Assembly: GCF_004151235.1 (NCBI RefSeq)
Contig: NZ_JUIV01000014.1
Span: forward strand, 62,001 to 126,000
Direction: 5' to 3'
Origin: Flavobacterium anhuiense
GTDB lineage: Bacteria > Bacteroidota > Bacteroidia > Flavobacteriales > Flavobacteriaceae
DNA length: 64,000 nt
Part shown: one piece after another, positions 16,521 through 25,113 of the stretch
Position numbering within the stretch: position 1 is the first letter of the stretch
How the letters are laid out: each line of letters starts with the position of its first letter
Program-made: the position numbers and the translations under genes
Notes under the pieces: generated by a model
Databases searched by the model: none
Seen by the model: the letters and a program-made list of their open reading frames with translations, nothing else
Told to the model about the DNA's origin: nothing

Positions 16521-18041
16521 ATGAAAAAATATATAGCTTTTCTTTGCTTCGGAACCATGGCTCTATTCAGCTGTTCTGATCTGGAAGAAAAACCAGTAGG
16601 AATTATTCGTCCAGCGAACTTTTTCAATAATACAGACGATTTACAGGCTGCAGTAAATGGCGCTTTTGCTAACATTGGTCACAACAATTATTGGGGAAGA
16701 GAATTTACAATTGCCCTTATGCTTCGCGATGATATGGCCGATATTGGAGACCGAACAACACAAGCGGCTCGTATTGATGTAAACGATATGTCAATGAATG
16801 ATACCAATGCGCTTGTGGCAAACTTTTGGCCTCAATCGTATGTAATCATAACAGCAGCAAATCAAGCAATTGAAGGCGCTAAAAAAACACCTGGAGATCC
16901 TGCTAAAGTAAATGCCATTGTGGCTCAAGCTTATTTTGCAAGAGCTTTTGCCTATTATCATTTAGTGCGCCTTTTTGGAGATATTCCGTATGTAGATTTT
17001 GTTGTGAATGATGTATCGCAAGTAAATTCTTTAAGTAAAACCAAAGAAGCAGATGTTTACCCTAAAATCATTGCCGATTTAGAGTTTGCCAAACAATGGC
17101 TAGATGACAAACCAAAAGTAAAAGCTGTTCCAGGAAAGGGTACTGCTGCTGGATATTTAGCTTCTGTTTATTTAACTTTAGGAAATTTTCAAAAAGCGTA
17201 TGATGAAGCAAAATTTGTTATTACAAACGAAGCAAAATTTGGTTTAGGCCTTGATGCTGATTTTCAAGATTTATTCAATGCTACAAAAACTGCTTCATTA
17301 AAAGAGCCATTATTTACAATCGACTTTAACAACTTGACTTCTGGAAATTACGGTCAAGATTATACCGCATTTTTTACAGGATCTTTAAAAGATGACAGTT
17401 ACAGTTATGGACAAGGATTTTCTGTTGCAGTTCCGTCTTTAAAAGTATTCAATACTTGGGATCAGAGAGATTACAGAAGAGCCGTAAGTTTTGATACCAT
17501 TATCAGAAAGAAAACAGGTCCAGGTGGATCGCTTCAGGTTTATCCTTCAAGTGATAACGAAAAAGCACCACGTCCGCATATTGCAAAATATTTCCGTTTT
17601 CCGGGAAAAGCTGGCGCGAACGGAAGAACTTCTCAACATAATTATATCACAATGCGTTATGCAGAAGTTTTATTGACTGCTGCCGAAGCTTTAAATGAAA
17701 TTACTCCCGGAACAACAGAGGCTGATGGTTATGTAAATCGTGTTCGCGCAAGAGCGAGAAATAAAGCTGGAAAACTGGTTTCTTTCCCTGCAAATATAAC
17801 TCCAGGATTATCTCAAGCCGATTTTAGAAAAATGGTTATTGACGAAAGAAGATTAGAACTGGCGTTTGAATATGTCAGATGGTACGACATTAAAAGATTA
17901 AAAATCGGACCAGAAGTATTCGGACCAAACGGTTTAGAGCCACATGCTAATTTTGATCCGAACAGAGATTATTTATGGCCATTGCCAGGAACTGAGTTAG
18001 CTATTAATCCGAATTTAAAACCAAATAATCCTGGTTATTAA
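16521..18041 (+). CDS. susD: SusD/RagB-like surface glycan-binding lipoprotein (PUL 1)
   Basis: A 506-residue lipoprotein with the signal MKKYIAFLCFGTMALFSCSD, whose lipobox cysteine is Cys18. Tetratricopeptide-like helices follow (VAQAYFARAFAYYHLVRLFGDIPYVD). The typical RagB C-terminus is present: RYAEVLLTAAEALNE, DERRLELAFEYVRWYDIKR and DYLWPLPGTELAINPNLKPN-PGY. It captures glycan at the cell surface and closes over the SusC barrel as a lid. It is the second gene of the SusCD pair. Confidence 0.95.
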   Translation: MKKYIAFLCFGTMALFSCSDLEEKPVGIIRPANFFNNTDDLQAAVNGAFANIGHNNYWGREFTIALMLRDDMADIGDRTTQAARIDVNDMSMNDTNALVANFWPQSYVIITAANQAIEGAKKTPGDPAKVNAIVAQAYFARAFAYYHLVRLFGDIPYVDFVVNDVSQVNSLSKTKEADVYPKIIADLEFAKQWLDDKPKVKAVPGKGTAAGYLASVYLTLGNFQKAYDEAKFVITNEAKFGLGLDADFQDLFNATKTASLKEPLFTIDFNNLTSGNYGQDYTAFFTGSLKDDSYSYGQGFSVAVPSLKVFNTWDQRDYRRAVSFDTIIRKKTGPGGSLQVYPSSDNEKAPRPHIAKYFRFPGKAGANGRTSQHNYITMRYAEVLLTAAEALNEITPGTTEADGYVNRVRARARNKAGKLVSFPANITPGLSQADFRKMVIDERRLELAFEYVRWYDIKRLKIGPEVFGPNGLEPHANFDPNRDYLWPLPGTELAINPNLKPNNPGY

Positions 18042-18047
18042 TAGTAT

Positions 18048-18390
18048 GGGACGCGGATGAAACGGATTTGCTATCGCAAAAACGCGGATTGAAACGGATT
18101 TTTTAATTACGTAATGTGTATTTAGTTTCACGCAGATTTTTACAGATTGAAGCAGATTTAATTCGAAAAAATGATTTTCGTGAAATAAAAAATCCGCTTA
18201 ATCTGTAAGATCTGCGAGAGAAAAAATTTTCATACAGACTATAAAACATTAATAAAAAGCTCTTTTAAAACATTCAAATAAAAAGAATCCATTTTAAATC
18301 AGCTTAAATCTTTTCAAATCTGCGTGAAAAAAAAAAAAAATCCGTGCAAACCAGCGTCTTCGTGATAGCGAATCCATCTAATCCGTGTCC
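18048..18390. repeat. layered repeat of acgcggat / cgcagattt words filling a 380-base gap
   Basis: The stretch between susD and the GH88 gene has no credible gene. It begins GGGACGCGGATGAAACGG and ends atctaatccgtgtcc, an imperfect inverted pair. Inside are ctatcgcaaaaacgcg / cgtcttcgtgatagcg, tttcacgcagattt / aaatctgcgtgaaa, and aatccgcttaatctg. The frame that would extend the GH88 protein upstream (to 18344) is coded by this repeat. A very similar layout fills 61348-61570. Confidence 0.65.
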
Positions 18391-18421
18391 AAAATCACCA
18401 TTACAAAATATTTATTTTACT

Positions 18422-19615
18422 ATGAAGAATGTCAGTTTCATTTTTTTAATTCTTGGATTTGCATCGCTGGCAACGGCGTGCAAATCTGGAATTAATTCTC
18501 AGACAAAAACTACTTCATTGGCGACAGAAAAACTCGAAACGCGTTACAAAATGCTACTCGATTATCCGGTAGATTCTATGTCGATGCCAAGAAGCATGAA
18601 TATCAAAACTCTAGAAATTCGCAAAGTGCCATCGAGAGACTGGACAAGCGGTTTTTTTGCTGGAAATCTTTGGCAATTGTACCGATTGACTGGCGATTCA
18701 AAATATAAAGAACAAGCTCAAAAATGGACTCCTTTTAGCAAAAAGGAAAGTGTCAACAGCAATTCGCATGATGTAGGTTTTAAAGTGTTTTGCAGTTTTG
18801 GAGAAGCGCTGAAAGTGGAAAACAAAAAAGAATACGAAGCGGTAATTGTAAAAGGCGCCGAAACTTTATGCGAAAGATTCAATCCAAAAGTGGGCGCGAT
18901 TCGTTCTTGGGATTTCAACAAGGAAATTTGGGATTATCCGGTAATCATTGATAATATGATGAATCTTGAGTTGCTTTTTGAAGCATCTAAAATATCTGGA
19001 AATCCAAAATATCGTGACGTTGCGATTCAGCACGCTAATACAACTTTAAAAAATCAGTTTAGAGAAGACAATTCCTGCTATCACGTTATTGATTATAATC
19101 CAACAACTGGCGAAGTTAGAAAAAAAACAACTCTTCAAGGATACAATGATGATTCGGTTTGGGCACGAGGTCAGGCTTGGGCTGTTTACGGATTCACGAT
19201 GTCTTATCGATATACAAAAGATCCTGCTTATTTAAAACAGGCAGAAGGAACAGCAAAGTTTTTTATGACGAATAAAAATCTTCCTGAAGACGGAATTCCG
19301 TATTGGGATTTTAAAGATCCTAGTATTCCAAATTCGGCACGAGATGTTTCTGCAGCCATGGTAATTGCGTCTGCTTTATACGAATTGTACGGTTATACTA
19401 AAAATGATAACTATTTGGCTTTCGCCAATAAACTAATGGCTTCCGTACAAACGGATAAATATATTTTAGATGCTAAAATTAAAGCACCCTTCTTATTTGA
19501 TCACAGTACAGGAAACTGGCCAAAACACGACGAAATTGACGAACCAATAATCTACGCCGATTATTATTTTTTGGAAGCATTAATAAGGGTGCAAAGGTTC
19601 AAAGGTTCAAAGTAA
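18422..19615 (+). CDS. GH88 unsaturated glucuronyl hydrolase, lipoprotein
   Basis: Starting at the ATG at 18422 gives a lipoprotein signal (LATAC, Cys20) and 397 residues. The (alpha/alpha)6-barrel motifs of the unsaturated glucuronyl hydrolases are clear: SNSHDVGF with Asp117, PVIIDNMMNLELL with Asp177, and DDSVWARGQAWAVYGF. The aspartates match the catalytic pair known from Bacillus UGL. The enzyme hydrates 4,5-unsaturated uronic acid at oligosaccharide ends, the products of polysaccharide lyases, and frees it. It acts in the periplasm. Its last codons (VQRFKGSK) lie inside a repeat. Confidence 0.92.
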   Translation: MKNVSFIFLILGFASLATACKSGINSQTKTTSLATEKLETRYKMLLDYPVDSMSMPRSMNIKTLEIRKVPSRDWTSGFFAGNLWQLYRLTGDSKYKEQAQKWTPFSKKESVNSNSHDVGFKVFCSFGEALKVENKKEYEAVIVKGAETLCERFNPKVGAIRSWDFNKEIWDYPVIIDNMMNLELLFEASKISGNPKYRDVAIQHANTTLKNQFREDNSCYHVIDYNPTTGEVRKKTTLQGYNDDSVWARGQAWAVYGFTMSYRYTKDPAYLKQAEGTAKFFMTNKNLPEDGIPYWDFKDPSIPNSARDVSAAMVIASALYELYGYTKNDNYLAFANKLMASVQTDKYILDAKIKAPFLFDHSTGNWPKHDEIDEPIIYADYYFLEALIRVQRFKGSK

Positions 19616-19688
19616 CAAAGGTTTTGAATCTTTGAACCTTTAAGCCAGAAAAACCTATGAACCTTTGCAACTTTGAACCTTTGTAACT
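19589..19688. repeat. caaaggttc / gaacctttg symmetrical repeat overlapping the GH88 stop
   Basis: Words gcaaaggttcaaaggttc (19591-19608) are mirrored by gaacctttgcaactttgaac in the second half. The first 27 bases are the last codons and stop of the GH88 gene, and the repeat ends right at the start of the next gene (19689). The whole intergenic gap is thus repeat. Similar words occur at 8951-8990 and 30668-30702. Confidence 0.65.
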
Positions 19689-22097
19689 ATGAATAAAACG
19701 AATAAAACTTTTTCAATTTTTGCGCTTTTTGTTTTGTTTCAAATTTGTCTGAGCAGTTTTGCTCAGACAAAGATGAACATTAATGACAATTGGCTTTATT
19801 TAGAAAATGATACTCAAAAATTAAACGAAGCACAAAAAGCTTCCAACTGGACTTCTCTAAATCTACCCCACACATGGAATGCCGAAGATGCAACCGATCT
19901 ATATCCAGGTTACAGACGCGATGCAAGCTGGTATCAGAAGAAATTAAATATTCCGCAAATCGACAAAAACAGGGCTTATTCTTTATACTTTGAAGGTTCG
20001 AATGTCACTACAATAGTTTATGTCAACGGAAAAGAAGCTGGATCGCATATTGGCGGTTATATCGGTTTTTCTATTGACATTACAAATTTGATAAAAGAAG
20101 GGAACAATGATATTTTTGTTCGTGTGGATAATAGTTATGACATCGAAATTATTCCGTCTCAAAAAAGCGATTTCTTTATCTATGGCGGAATCACACGTGA
20201 TGTATGGCTGGTTTCGAAATACAAAAATCATATCGAAAATATAAAAATTACAACTCCTGAAGTTTCTGCTAAAAAAGCTTCTGTTCAAATTGTTTCTTCT
20301 TTTGTAAATCCAGACAATTCAAAAGATTTATCGCTAACCGTAACGCTTAAAAATCCGAAAGGGAAAAAAGTAGCGAGCAAAACCGTTTTGGTTACAGATA
20401 AAACCTCAACCATCACTTTTGAAAACATCAAAAATCCAGAACTTTGGGATACTGAAAAACCGAACTTATACAGACTTTCTGCAATTTTATCAGAAAAAAA
20501 TCAAATTAAAGATAGCGTTTCAGAAAAAGTTGGCTTCAGATGGTTTGAATTTAAAGATCATGGCCCTTTTTATTTGAACGGAAAACGTTTATTGATTCGC
20601 GGTACACATCGTCATGAAGAACAAGCTGGTGTTGGCGCTGCGATGAGCAACGAACAGCATTGGGCTGACATGAAATCAATCAAAGAAATGGGCGCTAATT
20701 TTGTCCGTTTAGCACATTATCCGCAAGATCCAGAAGTTTATAAGGCTTGCGATGAACTTGGTTTATTAGTTTGGGATGAACTTCCTTGGTGCCGCGGCGG
20801 AATTGGTAATGACGTTTGGAAAACGAATACCAAAAACATGTTGGCGGAAATCATCAATCAAAATTATAATCATCCAAGTATTATTATCTGGTCTTTAGGA
20901 AATGAAATAAACTGGCTTCCTGATTTTCCTGATGGCGATAATGCAGATAGAACCAATGCTTTTTTAAATGAATTGAATGATATTGCCCATAAACTCGATC
21001 CAACTCGAAAAACGGCTATTAGAAAGTATTATGAAGGTTCGCATATTGTAGATGTTTTCTCTCCTTCAATCTGGTCTGGCTGGTATTCAGGAAGTTATAA
21101 AAGTTATCAAAAAGCAATTGATGTTTACAAGAAAGAATACAAACATTTTATTCATGCCGAATATGGCGGAGATAGTCATGTTGGACGTCACAGTGAAAAT
21201 CCAGTTACGGGCGAAAATGTCATAAAAGCTGAAGGTTGGGAAGAAGCGATTGTTCAAACTAAAATTGCAAACATTGCTCAAATTGGCGACTGGAGCGAAA
21301 ATTATATAGTCGATTTATTTGATTGGCATTTGCATATATCCGAGAATGACCCAACGTTCGTGGGTAACATACAATGGGCATTTAAGGATTTTGCAACGCC
21401 TTTGCGTCCTGAAGACGATATTCCGTACATGAACCAAAAAGGTTTAACAGACCGAAACGGAATTCCAAAAGATGCGTATTATGTTTTTAAAAGCTATTGG
21501 GCGAAAGAACCGTTCGCTTATATTGAATCGCACACTTGGACAGAGCGCCAAGGCCCTGAAAACACACCGAGAACGATAAGTGTTTTCAGCAATTGTGAAA
21601 AAGTGACTTTTTTCCATAATGGGAAATCATTAGGAGAAAAACAACGAAATCTTGCTCTGTATCCAGCAAATGGCCTAACTTGGAATGTCAATTTTACGAA
21701 AGGGGAAAATATTTTAATCGCCGTTGGAAAAACAAAAGATGGTAAAACAGTTTCTGATACATTGAAAGTGAATTATCGTTTCAATAAAAATGATACGGCT
21801 TCATCGTTGCAACTTTCATCAGAAAAATTAAAAAATGGTAATTATTTGGTAACTGCAATTGCGATTGACAATAACAATCTACGCTGTTTAGATTATGAAG
21901 AAAGTGTTTATTTTCAATGTTTAAAAGGCGGTAAAACTTTAAAAAATCAAGGAACACCAACTGGAAGCGAATCGATAAGAATGGCAAACGGAAAAGCTTC
22001 TATCGAAGTAATTCCTGATGGTTCTGGGAATCCGATTGAAATGACGGCATTGAACCAGAGCTTTAAAGGAGAATATTTGAGGATTCCTATTGAATAA
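19689..22097 (+). CDS. GH2 glycoside hydrolase (beta-galactosidase/beta-glucuronidase family), 802 aa
   Basis: A secreted enzyme with a signal peptide ending SSFAQ. GH2 domain order: N-terminal jelly roll (NLPHTWNAED, RDASWYQKKLNI, YFEGSNVTTIVYVNGKEAG), an Ig-like domain, and the TIM barrel with acid/base Glu406 in WSLGNEINW and nucleophile Glu491 in HAEYGGDSHVG. C-terminal beta-sandwich domains follow (NCEKVTFFHNGKSLG). It removes non-reducing beta-linked galactose or a related residue in the periplasm. Substrate choice is not readable, though the locus favours side chains of a uronate glycan. Confidence 0.9.
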   Translation: MNKTNKTFSIFALFVLFQICLSSFAQTKMNINDNWLYLENDTQKLNEAQKASNWTSLNLPHTWNAEDATDLYPGYRRDASWYQKKLNIPQIDKNRAYSLYFEGSNVTTIVYVNGKEAGSHIGGYIGFSIDITNLIKEGNNDIFVRVDNSYDIEIIPSQKSDFFIYGGITRDVWLVSKYKNHIENIKITTPEVSAKKASVQIVSSFVNPDNSKDLSLTVTLKNPKGKKVASKTVLVTDKTSTITFENIKNPELWDTEKPNLYRLSAILSEKNQIKDSVSEKVGFRWFEFKDHGPFYLNGKRLLIRGTHRHEEQAGVGAAMSNEQHWADMKSIKEMGANFVRLAHYPQDPEVYKACDELGLLVWDELPWCRGGIGNDVWKTNTKNMLAEIINQNYNHPSIIIWSLGNEINWLPDFPDGDNADRTNAFLNELNDIAHKLDPTRKTAIRKYYEGSHIVDVFSPSIWSGWYSGSYKSYQKAIDVYKKEYKHFIHAEYGGDSHVGRHSENPVTGENVIKAEGWEEAIVQTKIANIAQIGDWSENYIVDLFDWHLHISENDPTFVGNIQWAFKDFATPLRPEDDIPYMNQKGLTDRNGIPKDAYYVFKSYWAKEPFAYIESHTWTERQGPENTPRTISVFSNCEKVTFFHNGKSLGEKQRNLALYPANGLTWNVNFTKGENILIAVGKTKDGKTVSDTLKVNYRFNKNDTASSLQLSSEKLKNGNYLVTAIAIDNNNLRCLDYEESVYFQCLKGGKTLKNQGTPTGSESIRMANGKASIEVIPDGSGNPIEMTALNQSFKGEYLRIPIE

Positions 22098-22106
22098 GAT
22101 TTTCTA

Positions 22107-22283
22107 GCCACAAAGTCGCTAAGACGCAAAGTTTTTTAGTCTAGTTTGTCATCCTGACGAAGGAAGGATCACACTAGAAGCTCCGCAATCTTTGTCGCCA
22201 ATCTTTGTAGAGTTACGAGTGTGATCCTTCCTTCGTCAGGATGACAAAAAAGAGAAAACTTCGTGCCTTAGCGCCTTCGTGGC
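22107..22283. repeat. two-layer palindrome: GTCATCCTGACG element nested in GCCAC...GTGGC arms
   Basis: The outer arms GCCACAAAGTCGCTAAGACG (22107-22126) and CCTTAGCGCCTTCGTGGC (22266-22283) enclose a member of the GTCAT family (22148-22245). Its 27-base arms begin GTCATCCTGACGAAGGAAGG and end in the exact complement, with AATCTTTGTAGAGTTAC between. The outer pair matches that at 6875-7120, whose core is unrelated, so layers combine modularly. It fills the gap between the two GH2 genes. Confidence 0.8.
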
Positions 22284-22310
22284 AAAACACATAATAAACA
22301 AATTTAAAAA

Positions 22311-24116
22311 ATGAAAAAAATTCTAACATTATTATTCCTGACATCGTTCGCAATTGGACAATCACAAGGTTTAATTTCTAACGTACCAAACCGAAATACC
22401 ACTTCTTTAAACGGTGTTTGGAATTACATTATTGATCCCTACCAAACTGGGTTTTACAGTTTTCATATGGAGCAATTCGATAAACAAGAAAAACCGGCAA
22501 AAGGAGCATTTTTCAGTAATTATCATGCTCAAAACAAACAGGAATTGGTAGAATATGATTTTGATAAATCGCCTACAATTAATATTCCTGGAGATTGGAA
22601 TTCGCAAGTACAGGAACTAAAATATTACGAAGGAAATGTTTGGTTCAAAAAGTCTTTCGATTATAATTTAACAGCTAATAAACGCCTATTTTTATATTTG
22701 GGTGCAATCAATTACAAAGCCGATGTTTATTTAAACGGAAAAAAGCTAGGAACACATGAAGGCGGTTTTACTCCGTTTAATTACGAAGTGACTTCGATTA
22801 TACAGCCAAAAGATAATTATTTGGTTATAAAAGTTGATAATACGCGTCACAAAGAAGATGTTCCGACTGTAAATACCGATTGGTGGAATTATGGCGGAAT
22901 CACGCGCGATGTCACTTTAATTGAAGAAGAAGATTCATTTGTTGAAGATTACACGATTCAACTGAAAAAAGGCAATGCAAATGTTGTTTCTGGTTTTATT
23001 AAAATCAATAATTTAGAAGCTTCACAAAATAATATTTCGATTTCAATTCCTGAATTAAAAATCAACTTTAAAGGAAAAGCTGATAATAAAGGAATTTTAA
23101 ACTTCGAAATTCCAGTTAAAAAGATTTCATATTGGTCACCAGAAAATCCAAAATTATATGAGGTTATAGTTGACTTTAACGGAAAAAAATTAAAAGATCA
23201 AATTGGTTTTAGAACTATTGATACGAAAGAAGATAAAATTCTACTAAATGGAAAACCAATCTTTTTACGTGGAATTTCCATTCACGAAGAAAATGCAAAA
23301 GGCGGACGCGCGAATTCTCAAGAAGATGCTTTGCGTTTGCTAAATTGGGCAAAAGAATTGGGTTGTAATTATGTTCGTTTAGCACATTATCCGCACAACG
23401 AAAACATTATCCGTGAAGCTGATAAAATGGGATTGATGGTTTGGGAGGAAATTCCCGTTTATTGGACAGTTGAATTCACCAATAAAAACACCTATCAAAA
23501 TGCCGAAGATCAGTTAACTGCTTCTATTACAAGAGATAAAAATAGAGCGAGTATTATTATTTGGTCAATGGCAAATGAAACTCCAATTTCTGATGCTAGA
23601 AATACGTTCATTAAAAATTTAGCATCACACACGAGATCATTAGACAACACCAGATTAATCAGCGCTGCTTTATTAACCAAAAAAGAAACTATTGATGACC
23701 CGATTGGTGAAGTTTTAGATGTTGTGGCTTTCAATCAATATTTGGGCTGGTACGGCGGAAATTTGGAAGATGCAGAGAAAATAACATGGAAATCGAAATA
23801 CAATAAACCTATTGTTGTTTCTGAATTTGGAGGCGATGCAAAAGCCGGTTTCCATGGAGAGAAAAACGAACGCTGGACAGAGGAATATCAGGAATATTTA
23901 TACATTCAAAATTTAAAAATGATTGAAAAGATTCCACATCTAAGCGGTACAAGCCCTTGGATTTTGGTTGATTTCAGATCTCCAAAAAGATTGCTTCCAG
24001 GTATTCAGGACGGTTATAATCGTAAAGGTTTAATTTCAAATGACGGTGAAAAGAAAAAAGCGTTTTATATTATGCAGGATTGGTATGCTAAAAAGAAAAA
24101 GGAATATCAGAATTAA
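22311..24116 (+). CDS. GH2 glycoside hydrolase, beta-glucuronidase-like, 601 aa
   Basis: A signal peptide (ending FAIGQSQ) precedes the three core GH2 domains without extra C-terminal modules, about the length of classical beta-glucuronidases. The acid/base is Glu423 in WSMANETPISD and the nucleophile is Glu505 in VVSEFGGDAKAGFHG. The motif after the nucleophile, and the later SGTSPWILVDFRSPKR with GYNRKGL, recall the beta-glucuronidase pattern (SEYGAETIAGFH...NKKG). Glucuronate removal in the periplasm would feed UxuA/UxuB after isomerisation. It is the last hydrolase of the PUL 1 run. Confidence 0.85.
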   Translation: MKKILTLLFLTSFAIGQSQGLISNVPNRNTTSLNGVWNYIIDPYQTGFYSFHMEQFDKQEKPAKGAFFSNYHAQNKQELVEYDFDKSPTINIPGDWNSQVQELKYYEGNVWFKKSFDYNLTANKRLFLYLGAINYKADVYLNGKKLGTHEGGFTPFNYEVTSIIQPKDNYLVIKVDNTRHKEDVPTVNTDWWNYGGITRDVTLIEEEDSFVEDYTIQLKKGNANVVSGFIKINNLEASQNNISISIPELKINFKGKADNKGILNFEIPVKKISYWSPENPKLYEVIVDFNGKKLKDQIGFRTIDTKEDKILLNGKPIFLRGISIHEENAKGGRANSQEDALRLLNWAKELGCNYVRLAHYPHNENIIREADKMGLMVWEEIPVYWTVEFTNKNTYQNAEDQLTASITRDKNRASIIIWSMANETPISDARNTFIKNLASHTRSLDNTRLISAALLTKKETIDDPIGEVLDVVAFNQYLGWYGGNLEDAEKITWKSKYNKPIVVSEFGGDAKAGFHGEKNERWTEEYQEYLYIQNLKMIEKIPHLSGTSPWILVDFRSPKRLLPGIQDGYNRKGLISNDGEKKKAFYIMQDWYAKKKKEYQN

Positions 24117-24214
24117 TTCATTATTACCAATTCATTAACAAAAAACAGGCTTCAAATTATATGATTTTTCTTCATTATTAATTTACTTTGTAGTTAATCT
24201 AAAAATTGTAAACC

Positions 24215-24778
24215 ATGAAAAAATTCTATTTACTAGCAGTTACTTTGTTTGCTGCTTTTACAGTTCAGGCTCAAGACATAGTAAAATTTGCTCCGCTTGA
24301 TGCAAGTCCGGTTGATATTTCGTATTTCCCAAACAAAGCGGTGAAATTCAAAAAAACGGATAATCCAAATCCTGTTATTAAGGTGCTTTACGCAAGACCT
24401 TCTGCAAAAGGAAGAACAATTTTCGGTGATGTGGTAAAGTTTGGCGAAGTTTGGAGAGTTGGTGCTAATGAAAACACAGAGATTAAATTCTACAAAGATG
24501 TAACAATTGGCGGGAAAAAAGTTCCTGCAGGATACTATAGTTTATTTGCTATTCCAGAAAAAGATAAATGGACTATCATTATCAACAAAGAATTAGATTT
24601 ATGGGGAGGTTATGCTTACGACGAAAGCAAAGATGTTGTAAGAGTTTCTGTTCCTGTAAAACCAGTTTCTGATGTAATCGAAGCTTTGTCTATTGCATTT
24701 ACAACTCAAGGGAATGTAGCAAATCTTGTAATTGGATGGGACAAAACAACGGTTGAATTGCCAATTACGGTTAAATAA
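24215..24778 (+). CDS. secreted DUF2911 protein
   Basis: A 187-residue protein with a signal peptide (MKKFYLLAVTLFAAFTVQAQ) and the DUF2911 pattern: KVLYARPSAKGRTIFGDVVKFGEVWRVGANENTEI, VPAGYYSLFAIPEKDKWTIIIN and WGGYAYDESKDVVRV. The function is unknown to me. DUF2911 proteins are frequent in Bacteroidota and probably periplasmic. It is separated from the GH2 gene by 98 bases and followed by its own terminator, so it may not belong to the PUL. Confidence 0.85.
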   Translation: MKKFYLLAVTLFAAFTVQAQDIVKFAPLDASPVDISYFPNKAVKFKKTDNPNPVIKVLYARPSAKGRTIFGDVVKFGEVWRVGANENTEIKFYKDVTIGGKKVPAGYYSLFAIPEKDKWTIIINKELDLWGGYAYDESKDVVRVSVPVKPVSDVIEALSIAFTTQGNVANLVIGWDKTTVELPITVK

Positions 24779-24810
24779 GTTTTACTAATATATGTCACGA
24801 AGGCACAAAG

Positions 24811-24846
24811 TCGCAAAGTTTTTTTAAGCTTTGCGATTTTTTTTTT
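24811..24846 (+). terminator. intrinsic terminator after the DUF2911 gene, made of repeat sequence
   Basis: TCGCAAAG (24811-24818) pairs with CTTTGCGA (24829-24836), followed by a ten-base T-run. The stem is the same cgcaaag word that ends the GCTAAGACGCAAAG repeat family; just before it stands acgaaggcacaaagtcgc. A repeat appears to have become a working terminator. Confidence 0.75.
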
Positions 24847-24865
24847 GAAAAGTAAACCCATTTTT

Positions 24866-24990
24866 GTCATTTCGACGAAGGAGACTCGAGCGATAGCGAA
24901 CAGGCAAAGCAAATCTCCACGAGAAACTCTACAAAGATTGGCTTATTATTGCGGAGCTGCTTGCGAAGATTTCTCCTTCGTCGAAATGAC
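24866..24990. repeat. GTCATTTCGACGAAGGAG inverted-repeat element (copy 3, reverse orientation, longer)
   Basis: The ends GTCATTTCGACGAAGGAGA and TTCTCCTTCGTCGAAATGAC match copy 1. The core carries CTCTACAAAGATTGGC, the reverse complement of the core in the other copies, so this copy is inverted. An extra stretch ctcgagcgatagcgaacaggc near the left arm makes it 125 bases. Confidence 0.75.
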
Positions 24991-25057
24991 AAGATTGTGT
25001 GATAATCAGTCGACAAACTTTACTGTTCTTTTGCTTTGTAAGACTTTTTCATAGCAC

Positions 25058-25092
25058 AAAAAAATCCCTTTAAGATCCTACTCTCAAAGGGA
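25058..25092 (-). terminator. intrinsic terminator after the molybdenum hydroxylase operon
   Basis: On the minus strand TCCCTTT (25092-25086) pairs with AAAGGGA (25071-25065), with a further three-pair inner stem, followed by seven T. It lies 20 bases after the stop of the large subunit gene. Confidence 0.8.
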
Positions 25093-25113
25093 CTATTATA
25101 AGTCTTTTTAGTT

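Noticed and set aside
18344..18421. Longer N-terminus for the GH88 protein
   Set aside because: It lies in the layered repeat, and the ATG at 18422 starts a proper lipoprotein signal with a LATAC lipobox.
7162..24116. Ulvan utilisation locus
   Set aside because: GH88, glucuronate genes and rhamnose genes would fit ulvan, but no sulfatase or recognised ulvan lyase is in the window.
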